Shown: positions 1 through 5,137 of the stretch, in pieces
Layout of the letters: every line of letters begins with the position of its first letter
Position numbering within the stretch: the stretch's first letter is position 1
DNA from: Sphingomonas sp.
Lineage (GTDB): Bacteria > Pseudomonadota > Alphaproteobacteria > Sphingomonadales > Sphingomonadaceae
DNA: 5,137 bases
Reading direction: 5' to 3'
NCBI GenBank assembly: GCA_013812805.1
Contig: JACCSV010000092.1
Coordinates: 1-5,137 of the forward strand
Translations under genes and position numbers: made by a program
Notes under the pieces: generated by a model
What the model saw: only the letters and a program-made list of their open reading frames with translations
Database searches by the model: none
Told to the model about the DNA's origin: nothing

Positions 1-2619
1 GCGGTCGCTACCTGGTACAACGTCGGGTCGAAGGACGAGCCCAAGGGCCGGAGCGGCTTCGCCCATTTGTTCGAGCATCTGATGTTCAACGGATCCGAAA
101 ATGTGCCCGGCGACTATTTCACCTGGCTCCAGAAGATCGGCGCGACCGACGAAAACGGGACGACCAACAACGATCGCACCAATTATTTCCAGACGGTGCC
201 CAAAGGGGCGCTGGAACGCATCTTGTTCATGGAAAGCGACCGCATGGGATATCTGCTCGGCGCGGTGACCCAAGGCGTTCTCGATAACCAGCGTGGGGTC
301 GTCCAGAACGAGAAACGCCAAGGCGAGAACCGGCCAGGTGGGCTGGTATGGGAAGAGGTGCTGAAGCAGCTCTTCCCCGAGGGCCACCCCTACCGCCACA
401 CCGTGATTGGTTACATGCAAGATCTCGATGCCGCGTCGCTGGCCGATGTCGGCGACTGGTTCCGCGACAAATATGGGCCGAACAATGCCGTCCTGGTGCT
501 GGCTGGCGATGTCGACGCCGCCGAGGCCCGGCCGCTGGTCGAGAAATATTTCGGCCGGATCAATCGCGGGCCGGTCAACAATCCTGCGCAGGCGGCGATC
601 CCGACGCTCGACGGACCGAAGTCGCTGGTCATGAAGGACCGTGTCGCAGCGACCGGAATCGGTCGCTACTGGGTGGTTCCTGGAGTGCTCGAGCGCGAAG
701 CGATCGCGCTTGATCTCGGTGCGTCAGTGCTCGGCGGGCTGGCAAGCTCGCGTTTTGACGAGGTGCTGGTGAAGGGCGAGCAACTGGCGGTGTCGGCGAG
801 TGCCAGTCAGTCGCCGCTGCATCGGGTCGGCATTTTCGCGCTTCAGGCGACAGTGAAGCCGGGGATCGATCCCGCGACCGTCGGCAAGCGTATGGATGAA
901 ATCCTCGCCGAATTGATCGCCAAAGGCCCCAGTGACGACGAGCTGCGCCGCGCGGCGACCGTGGAAGTAGCGGAGCGCATTCGCGGACTCGAGCAGGTCG
1001 GCGGCTTCGGCGGCAAGGCAGTAACCCTCGCCAGCGGCCAAACATTCGCGGCCGACAGCGATTTCTATCGCAAGACGCTGGCGCAATACGCCTCGGTCAC
1101 GCCGGCCGAGGTGCGCGCGGCGATGGCCAAATGGCTGTCCCGTCCGGCGTTGAGCACGGTGCTCGAGCCGGGCGAGCGACCGCCTTATAAGGAAGCCGCG
1201 TCTGTCAACGTGGCCGGCAAGACGAAAGCGGATCCCAACGCGACCGCGAGCCGCCGTGGGCCGCCGCGGACGATGCCAGGGGTTAGCGGACTGGCCAATC
1301 TGGATTTCCCCGACGTCACCCGAGCACGCCTTTCGAACGGGATCGAGATCGCTTATGCCCGGCGCACCGCTGTTCCGGTAACGCGGATGGCGATAATGTT
1401 CGACGCCGGATCGGCATCCGAGACCCCGAGCAGCCGTGGCCTCGAGGCGCTGACACTCGACATGCTCGACGAGGGCGCGGGGCGCTTCAGCTCGCAGGAA
1501 TTCGTCGCAGCTAGCGAGGGGCTGGGGGCGCGGATCGCGGCAAGTTCGGGCGCTGATCGCAGCGCCGTGACTATGTCTGCGCTGTCGGCGAATCTGGCGC
1601 CGAGCCTGGACCTCGTCGCGGCGATGCTCCGCGAACCCCGATTCGACTCGAGCGAGCTCGACCGTGTGCGCACCCAGTCGCTCACCGCGATCGAGCAGCT
1701 GAAAAAGGATCCGGGCGGCATAGCGCGCCGCGCGCTTCCAGCGTTGCTGTACGGCGAAAGCCACCCTTATGCGGCTCTCCCCGGCGGCGATGCGGCCTTC
1801 CTGGCCCGCGCCACGCGCGATGACCTGATTGCGTATCAGCAACGCTGGCTGCGGTCCGACAAGGCGCGCATCTACATCGTGTCGGATCGGCCGCTGGCGG
1901 AGATCGAGCCGTTGATCGAAGCGCGCCTGGGAGATTGGGCAGCGCCGACCGTTCCCCCGGGAATCAAGGACTATTCCGCCAGCATCCCCGCCGCTAGCGC
2001 CCAGCGGATCGTGCTGATCGACCGGCCCGGGTCGCCCCAATCGGTCATCAGCGGGGCGCTCGTCACCGGCGCCGACCCCCGCGCGGACATGATCGCGCTG
2101 GAGGCGGCCAACGATGTGCTAGGGGGCAATTTCCTGTCGCGCATCAACAGCGACCTGCGCGAGACCAAGGGCTGGTCTTACGGAAGCTATTCGGGACTCG
2201 GCCGGCGCGAACGGGCGGTCAGTTACCAGATCAGTGCGCCGGTTCAGGCCGACCGTACCGGCGATGCGATCCGAGCGCTCAACAACCAGCTGTCCGGTTT
2301 CCTGAGCGCCAAAGGGGTCACCGCCGACGAGCTGTCGCGGACGGTCGCGCAGGGCGTCAACGGGTTGCCGGGACAGTTCGAGACGTCCGGCGCGGTCCTG
2401 AGCGCGATGATCGACAACGACGTCTATGGCCGCCCGGCTAATTATTATGAGACGGTGGCAGGAACCTATCGCGGGTTGACGGCGGGCGGACTGAATCAGG
2501 TCATCCGCGGTGCGGTCAATCCCCGGCACATCCTGTGGGTCGTCGTCGGCGACGCCGCCAAGATCCGGCCGCAGCTCGACAAGCTGAGAATCCCGATAAC
2601 GGTTGAGGAGGCGCGGTAG
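1..2619 (+). CDS. M16 family zinc metallopeptidase, two-repeat fused form (5' partial)
   Basis: The reading frame is open from base 1, so the gene starts upstream; 872 residues are visible. The start of the protein, probably with a signal peptide, is missing. Codons 22-26 read HLFEH, the inverted zinc motif HxxEH of the M16 (pitrilysin/insulinase) family: H22 and H26 bind zinc and E25 is the catalytic base. E104, in VVQNEKRQ, fits the third zinc ligand. The first M16 C-terminal domain starts near codon 141. A second M16 repeat starts near codon 437 and has lost the motif (A483, L486 and D487 where H, E and H would be). Its own C-terminal domain starts near codon 601 and carries R720 and Y727 in LRETKGWSY, the usual substrate-contact pair. 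The inferred product is a periplasmic or envelope peptidase that degrades peptides inside a clam-shell chamber. It ends TAG, convergent with purK. The substrate cannot be told from sequence. The family call is very secure. Confidence 0.95.
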   Translation, partial: AVATWYNVGSKDEPKGRSGFAHLFEHLMFNGSENVPGDYFTWLQKIGATDENGTTNNDRTNYFQTVPKGALERILFMESDRMGYLLGAVTQGVLDNQRGVVQNEKRQGENRPGGLVWEEVLKQLFPEGHPYRHTVIGYMQDLDAASLADVGDWFRDKYGPNNAVLVLAGDVDAAEARPLVEKYFGRINRGPVNNPAQAAIPTLDGPKSLVMKDRVAATGIGRYWVVPGVLEREAIALDLGASVLGGLASSRFDEVLVKGEQLAVSASASQSPLHRVGIFALQATVKPGIDPATVGKRMDEILAELIAKGPSDDELRRAATVEVAERIRGLEQVGGFGGKAVTLASGQTFAADSDFYRKTLAQYASVTPAEVRAAMAKWLSRPALSTVLEPGERPPYKEAASVNVAGKTKADPNATASRRGPPRTMPGVSGLANLDFPDVTRARLSNGIEIAYARRTAVPVTRMAIMFDAGSASETPSSRGLEALTLDMLDEGAGRFSSQEFVAASEGLGARIAASSGADRSAVTMSALSANLAPSLDLVAAMLREPRFDSSELDRVRTQSLTAIEQLKKDPGGIARRALPALLYGESHPYAALPGGDAAFLARATRDDLIAYQQRWLRSDKARIYIVSDRPLAEIEPLIEARLGDWAAPTVPPGIKDYSASIPAASAQRIVLIDRPGSPQSVISGALVTGADPRADMIALEAANDVLGGNFLSRINSDLRETKGWSYGSYSGLGRRERAVSYQISAPVQADRTGDAIRALNNQLSGFLSAKGVTADELSRTVAQGVNGLPGQFETSGAVLSAMIDNDVYGRPANYYETVAGTYRGLTAGGLNQVIRGAVNPRHILWVVVGDAAKIRPQLDKLRIPITVEEAR

Positions 2620-2653
2620 CCGCCATGCCGGCAGGGACTAGCGGTTACGCGCC
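2610..2653. terminator. Candidate bidirectional hairpin between the M16 gene and purK
   Basis: The left arm, 2610-2623 (GGCGCGGTAGCCGC), can pair with the right arm, 2641-2653 (GCGGTTACGCGCC). This gives a 13-bp stem with one bulged G (2615), one G-U pair (2619/2645) and a 17-base loop. The M16 stop codon lies in the left arm and the purK stop codon in the right arm, as expected for a shared terminator between convergent genes. No T-tract follows on either strand, so it is not a classical intrinsic terminator. It could also be chance pairing in GC-rich DNA. Confidence 0.35.
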
Positions 2654-3709
2654 GCCAAGCCTGGTGACGTGGCCCATCTTGCGGCCGGGACGCGGCTCGC
2701 CCTTGCCGTAGATGTGGACGTGGGCACCGGGCTCGGCGACAAGCCGCGGCCAGCCGTCGACCTCGTTGCCGAGCAGGTTTTCCATCGAGGCTCGCGCGGT
2801 GATCCGCTGAGTCGAGCCGAGCGGAAGGCCGCACACCGCGCGGATGTGCTGCTCGAATTGCGAGGTCGCCGCAGCTTCGATCGTCCAGTGACCGCTGTTG
2901 TGAACGCGCGGCGCGACTTCGTTGACGATCGGCCCGTCGGCGCAGGCGAAGAACTCGACGGTAAGGACACCGATGTGGCCAAGCGATTCGGCAATGCCGG
3001 TGGCGATTCGGATCGCCTCCTCCTGCTGGGCCTCGACGATTTCGCCCGCCGGCACAGAGGAGCGACGCAAGATCCCGTCGCGGTGCTCGTTCATGGGCGG
3101 GTCCCAGGTGGCTACCATGCCCTCGGCCGACCGCGCGACGATGACCGAGAATTCGACTTCGAAATCGACGCGAGCCTCCGCGACCGCCGGCTGACGCTCA
3201 ATTGAGTCCCATGTTTCGACCGCGGAACCGGCCACGCGCGACCAGGCCTGCCCCTTGCCGTCATAGCCCAGTCGTCTTGTCTTGAGCACCAGCGGCAGCC
3301 CGAGTTGGTCTTCCGCCGTGCGCGCATCCGCCTCGGTGTCGACCGCCATCCACTTGCCGACACGGCCGCCGCAGCGCTTGATGAACTGCTTTTCGATCGC
3401 CCGGTCCTGGCCGATCTGGAGGGATGCCACTCCCGGTCTCAGCTTGGCGTGGATCGCCGCCAGCGATGAGGCCGGGATATTCTCGAACTCGTAGGTCGCA
3501 ACGTCGACCGCCTCTGCAAAGGCGCTAAGGGCGTCGGCGTCCGAATAAGCGGCCCGCGTGAACCGCGCGGCGACGCCAGCGGCGCAGGGGTCGGCGTCGG
3601 GGGCGAAGACATGACATTTGTAACCGAGCTGGGCGGCTGCGACCGCGAGCATCCTGCCCAGCTGGCCGCCCCCGATGATCCCGATTGTACCGCCCGGCTC
3701 AACCCTCAT
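2645..3709 (-). CDS. purK: N5-carboxyaminoimidazole ribonucleotide synthase PurK
   Basis: A 354-residue cytoplasmic ATP-grasp enzyme that joins AIR and bicarbonate with ATP to give N5-CAIR in de novo purine synthesis. The N-terminal domain shows GGGQLGRM (13-20) and YEFENIP (73-79). The ATP-grasp part shows K143 followed by RLGYDGKGQ (146-154), the EVEFSVIVAR strand (184-193), and the metal-binding pair E252 and E264, twelve residues apart, the latter in NEVAPRVHNSGHW (263-275). The C-terminal region has SQFEQHIRAVCGLPLG (283-298) and ends with GHVT (346-349). Length is normal for the family and no key motif is missing. The ATG start overlaps the purE stop as ATGA (3706-3709). No strong ribosome binding site precedes it, which suggests translation by coupling to purE. 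The product goes straight to PurE, encoded immediately upstream. Confidence 0.97.
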   Translation of the reverse strand: MRVEPGGTIGIIGGGQLGRMLAVAAAQLGYKCHVFAPDADPCAAGVAARFTRAAYSDADALSAFAEAVDVATYEFENIPASSLAAIHAKLRPGVASLQIGQDRAIEKQFIKRCGGRVGKWMAVDTEADARTAEDQLGLPLVLKTRRLGYDGKGQAWSRVAGSAVETWDSIERQPAVAEARVDFEVEFSVIVARSAEGMVATWDPPMNEHRDGILRRSSVPAGEIVEAQQEEAIRIATGIAESLGHIGVLTVEFFACADGPIVNEVAPRVHNSGHWTIEAAATSQFEQHIRAVCGLPLGSTQRITARASMENLLGNEVDGWPRLVAEPGAHVHIYGKGEPRPGRKMGHVTRLGGA

Positions 3710-4188
3710 TCGGGAGTTTCGCCGATCGAGGCGGTTTGGTCCGAACGGTGTTTCTCGAGCCGCTTGGCAAGCTTGTTGTCGCCGATGGCAAGGATTGCGG
3801 CGGCGAGCAGCGCCGCGTTGACGGCGCCGGCGCGGCCGATTGCCAGGGTCCCGACCGGAATTCCCGCCGGCATCTGGACAATCGACAGCAAGCTATCGAG
3901 GCCCGCGAGAGATTGCGATTCCACGGGCACGCCGAGGACCGGCAGGCTGGTCATCGATGCCGCCATCCCGGGCAAATGAGCGGCGCCGCCGGCGCCAGCA
4001 ATCACGACCTTGAGACCACGATCCTTGGCGCCGTGCGCATAATCGTAGAGGCGCTTGGGCGTGCGGTGGGCGGACACGACCTTGGTTTCGTGCGCAACGC
4101 CAAGCTGCTCGAGCGTGTCGGCAGCGTGGCGCATCGTCTCCCAATCGGACTTGCTGCCCATGATAATACCGACTTGGGGTCCGGGCAC
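3706..4188 (-). CDS. purE: N5-carboxyaminoimidazole ribonucleotide mutase PurE (class I)
   Basis: A 160-residue cytoplasmic enzyme that moves the carboxyl group of N5-CAIR to give CAIR, the step after PurK. Visible motifs are GSKSDWETM (11-19), with S12 and D15 matching the substrate-binding residues of E. coli PurE; SAHRTP (39-44), with the catalytic H41 and R42; the glycine-rich AGAGGAAHLPGM (64-75); and LPVLGVPVES (82-91). Length is typical of class I PurE, which works with PurK, and purK is indeed the next gene. The start is GTG at 4188-4186, chosen because the conserved N-terminal strand (QVGIIMGSKSD) follows at once and AGGAAG (4199-4194) sits 5 bases upstream. That ribosome binding site falls inside a predicted hairpin, described separately. 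As first gene of the operon it is read from the 136-bp region shared with the divergent GGDEF gene. Confidence 0.97.
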   Translation of the reverse strand: MPGPQVGIIMGSKSDWETMRHAADTLEQLGVAHETKVVSAHRTPKRLYDYAHGAKDRGLKVVIAGAGGAAHLPGMAASMTSLPVLGVPVESQSLAGLDSLLSIVQMPAGIPVGTLAIGRAGAVNAALLAAAILAIGDNKLAKRLEKHRSDQTASIGETPE

Positions 4189-4194
4189 TTGCGC

Positions 4195-4226
4195 TTCCTA
4201 ACGTCGCGGAAGCGGCGGTTTAGGAA
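4195..4226 (-). promoter_or_regulatory. Hairpin enclosing the purE ribosome binding site
   Basis: Read on the minus strand, TTCCTAA (4226-4220) is perfectly complementary to TTAGGAA (4201-4195). Inside this, CGCCGC (4217-4212) pairs with GCGACG (4207-4202) with one C-A mismatch, closing a TTCC loop; two bases (AC) are bulged. The 3' arm contains AGGAA of the purE Shine-Dalgarno sequence AGGAAG, five bases before the GTG start. If the transcript begins upstream of 4226, the fold would hide the binding site and lower purE, and through coupling purK, translation. On the plus strand the single mismatch becomes a G-T pair and the loop reads GGAA. The pairing is seen; the regulatory effect is inferred. 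Confidence 0.45.
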
Positions 4227-4259
4227 TATGGCTCGGTGTACGCAATCGGGACAGCGCCC

Positions 4260-4280
4260 GGAGCGTGATTTTCACTCTCC
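4260..4280. promoter_or_regulatory. 21-bp inverted repeat, candidate operator
   Basis: The left arm GGAGCGTGA (4260-4268) and right arm TCACTCTCC (4272-4280) flank a TTT centre. The arms match as an inverted repeat at 8 of 9 positions, with only 4264/4276 failing. Length and symmetry are those of a site for a dimeric helix-turn-helix regulator. It lies about 70 bp upstream of purE and 45 bp upstream of the GGDEF gene, so one protein could affect both. It does not resemble the E. coli PurR box as I know it. No regulator gene is present in the window. Confidence 0.4.
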
Positions 4281-4324
4281 TGAATTCCGCGCTAAGCCAA
4301 GCCCGTGATGCTGGGGGCGAGTCC

Positions 4325-4900
4325 ATGTCAGACGCGGCGCTAACGCTGTCCGACGCTGAGGCGCTGATTGCCGAGATCGAGCGATTGCGATCAAAAATCG
4401 CGAACCTCGAGCAACGCGTTGGCGACCTCGACAGGCTGGCCCATTGCGACGCACTGGTCGACCTTCCTAACCGCCGGTCGTTCCTCGCCAGCCTGGCGGC
4501 GATGATCGCCCGGGTCGACCGCTACGGCGACGAGGCGGCGATGCTGTTCGTCGACCTCGACGGGCTCAAGCGGATCAATGACCGGTTCGGCCATCCCGCC
4601 GGCGACCAGGCCTTGATCCAGGTCGCCAAACTGCTCGTCGCCAGTGTTCGCAAGTCGGATTATGTCGCTCGGATCGGCGGCGATGAGTTCGGCATCCTGC
4701 TTGAGCGGATCGACGAGCGCGGCGCCTGGGAAATGGCATTGCGAATCGTTGAAACGGTGGTTGGCTCCGAATTCTGCATCGACGGCAGCTGCCTTCCATT
4801 GAGCGTCGCGGTCGGCGTTGGAGCGATCCGCGCAGACGACGACCCGCAGTCCGTGATCGCCCGTGCCGACAAGGAGATGTATCGGGTGAAAGCGGCCTAA
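4325..4900 (+). CDS. Stand-alone GGDEF-domain diguanylate cyclase with N-terminal coiled coil
   Basis: This 191-residue protein should make cyclic di-GMP from two GTP. Residues 14-35 form an unbroken heptad series (L14, I18, L21, I25, L28, V32, L35), a short coiled coil likely to bring two GGDEF domains together. There is no signal peptide, membrane helix or recognisable sensor domain, so it is probably cytoplasmic. The GGDEF domain begins at DALVDLPNRRSF (42-53), a slight variant of the usual DxLTxLxNRR. It has the metal-site D77, N85 and D94 (matching D327, N335 and D344 of PleD), an intact GGDEF signature (118-122), a canonical inhibitory site RKSD (109-112) exactly five residues before it, and ADKEMYRVK near the end. 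It should therefore be active and feedback-inhibited. ATG 4325 was chosen because GGGGGCGAG (4313-4321) precedes it; a GTG at 4265 would add 20 unconserved-looking residues. Its TAA overlaps the end of gpmA. Confidence 0.93.
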   Translation: MSDAALTLSDAEALIAEIERLRSKIANLEQRVGDLDRLAHCDALVDLPNRRSFLASLAAMIARVDRYGDEAAMLFVDLDGLKRINDRFGHPAGDQALIQVAKLLVASVRKSDYVARIGGDEFGILLERIDERGAWEMALRIVETVVGSEFCIDGSCLPLSVAVGVGAIRADDDPQSVIARADKEMYRVKAA

Positions 4901-5137
4901 CGCTCACTCAGATAAAAAGAGTCCTTCGGTTTGAGGCCATCGTCCAGTTCGTAGACCAATGGCTGCCCGGTAGGGATCTCCACGCCGACGATTTCCGCAT
5001 CGCCAATGTTCGACAAATGCTTCACCAGCGCCCGGATCGAATTCCCATGGGCGGAGATCAGCACCCGCTGACCGGATCGAAGCGCCGGCGCGACGACCTC
5101 GTCCCAGAAAGGCAGCACGCGCTCGATGGTGTCCTTC
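4897..5137 (-). CDS. gpmA: 2,3-bisphosphoglycerate-dependent phosphoglycerate mutase (5' partial)
   Basis: Only the last 79 residues are in the window; the start of the gene, with the phosphohistidine RHG motif, lies beyond the right edge. The enzyme interconverts 3- and 2-phosphoglycerate in glycolysis and gluconeogenesis in the cytoplasm. The visible part has KDTIERVLPFWDEVVAP, then LISAHGNSIRALVKHL, containing the second active-site histidine (codon at 5047-5049), then EIPTGQPLVYELD, a stretch typical of the GpmA group rather than of other histidine phosphatases such as CobC or YtjC. The reading frame stays open to the window edge. It ends TAG (4899-4897), overlapping tail to tail by 4 bp with the GGDEF gene. 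No terminator hairpin is visible at this junction. Confidence 0.94.
   Translation of the reverse strand, partial: KDTIERVLPFWDEVVAPALRSGQRVLISAHGNSIRALVKHLSNIGDAEIVGVEIPTGQPLVYELDDGLKPKDSFYLSER

Larger units (their letters stand above)
4189..4324. promoter_or_regulatory. Divergent purE / GGDEF-gene intergenic region
   Basis: This 136-bp gap must hold the promoter for purE-purK on the minus strand and probably that for the GGDEF gene on the plus strand. No convincing -35/-10 pair stands out on either strand. The best minus-strand candidate is CTGTCC, 18 bases, then CATATT (-10 at 4230-4225). It is weak and would start transcription inside the hairpin described next, so the two readings conflict. 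Two dyads are present, at 4195-4226 and 4260-4280. The promoter role is inferred from gene orientation alone. Confidence 0.6.

Noticed and set aside
67..69. TTG as the start of the M16 protein
   Set aside because: This codon is the leucine inside the zinc motif HLFEH; the frame is open back to base 1 and encodes family-typical sequence (AVATWYNVGSKDEP), so the gene begins outside the window.
724..2040. Long minus-strand open frame of 438 codons inside the M16 gene
   Set aside because: It lies wholly antisense to a strongly supported peptidase. Its translation is rich in R, G, H and A with no recognisable motif, as expected of an antisense frame in GC-rich DNA.
2626..2633. 8-bp palindrome TGCCGGCA in the M16-purK gap
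   Set aside because: Too short to be meaningful in GC-rich DNA; it falls in the loop of the larger hairpin already noted.
2669..3205. Plus-strand open frame of 178 codons opposite purK
   Set aside because: Antisense shadow of a complete, motif-rich purK; no family resemblance and low-complexity composition.
4247..4260. CGGG/CCCG short inverted repeat next to the 21-bp dyad
   Set aside because: Four-base arms are expected by chance in this composition.
3685..4308. Plus-strand open frame of 207 codons opposite purE, running into the intergenic region
   Set aside because: Most of it is antisense to conserved purE codons; no domain is recognisable and it would remove the divergent promoter region.
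4265..4324. Upstream GTG start for the GGDEF gene adding 20 residues
   Set aside because: The GTG is inside the 21-bp dyad, has no good ribosome binding site, and the added residues precede a natural N-terminus (MSDAALTLSD) with a purine-rich site before ATG 4325.
4906..4922. ACTC/GAGT arms around an A-rich stretch at the end of gpmA, as a possible terminator
   Set aside because: Only four base pairs, inside gpmA coding sequence, with the A-rich run in the loop rather than after the stem.

Overview
The window looks like ordinary chromosome from a GC-rich alphaproteobacterium, most likely a sphingomonad (Sphingomonadales). This placement rests on the style of the proteins (a fused two-repeat M16 zinc protease, PurE/PurK and a GpmA-type mutase close together) and on the GC-rich third codon positions. 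It is an inference; no database search was possible. There are no rRNA, tRNA, CRISPR, insertion-sequence or phage signatures.

Layout: (1) 1-2619, plus strand: the 3' part of a large exported M16 metallopeptidase gene, cut by the left window edge. (2) 2645-4188, minus strand: a purE-purK operon with an ATGA overlap, carrying out the two-step carboxylation of aminoimidazole ribonucleotide (AIR) in purine synthesis. It converges on the M16 gene across a 25-bp gap, and an imperfect hairpin spans both stop codons. (3) 4189-4324: a 136-bp divergent intergenic region with two dyad structures. One is a hairpin whose arm contains the purE ribosome binding site; the other is a 21-bp near-perfect inverted repeat. 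(4) 4325-4900, plus strand: a small stand-alone diguanylate cyclase (coiled coil plus GGDEF). (5) 4897-5137, minus strand: the C-terminal third of 2,3-bisphosphoglycerate-dependent phosphoglycerate mutase (gpmA), cut by the right edge and overlapping the GGDEF gene tail to tail by 4 bp.

The genes are mostly housekeeping: purine synthesis, glycolysis and envelope proteolysis. The less routine part is the purE/GGDEF divergent region. There a GTP-consuming c-di-GMP synthase with no sensor domain shares its upstream DNA with an operon that feeds GTP supply, and the shared region holds a candidate operator and a candidate translation-controlling hairpin. No clearly new biological system is visible. 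The regulatory structures are the observations most worth testing.
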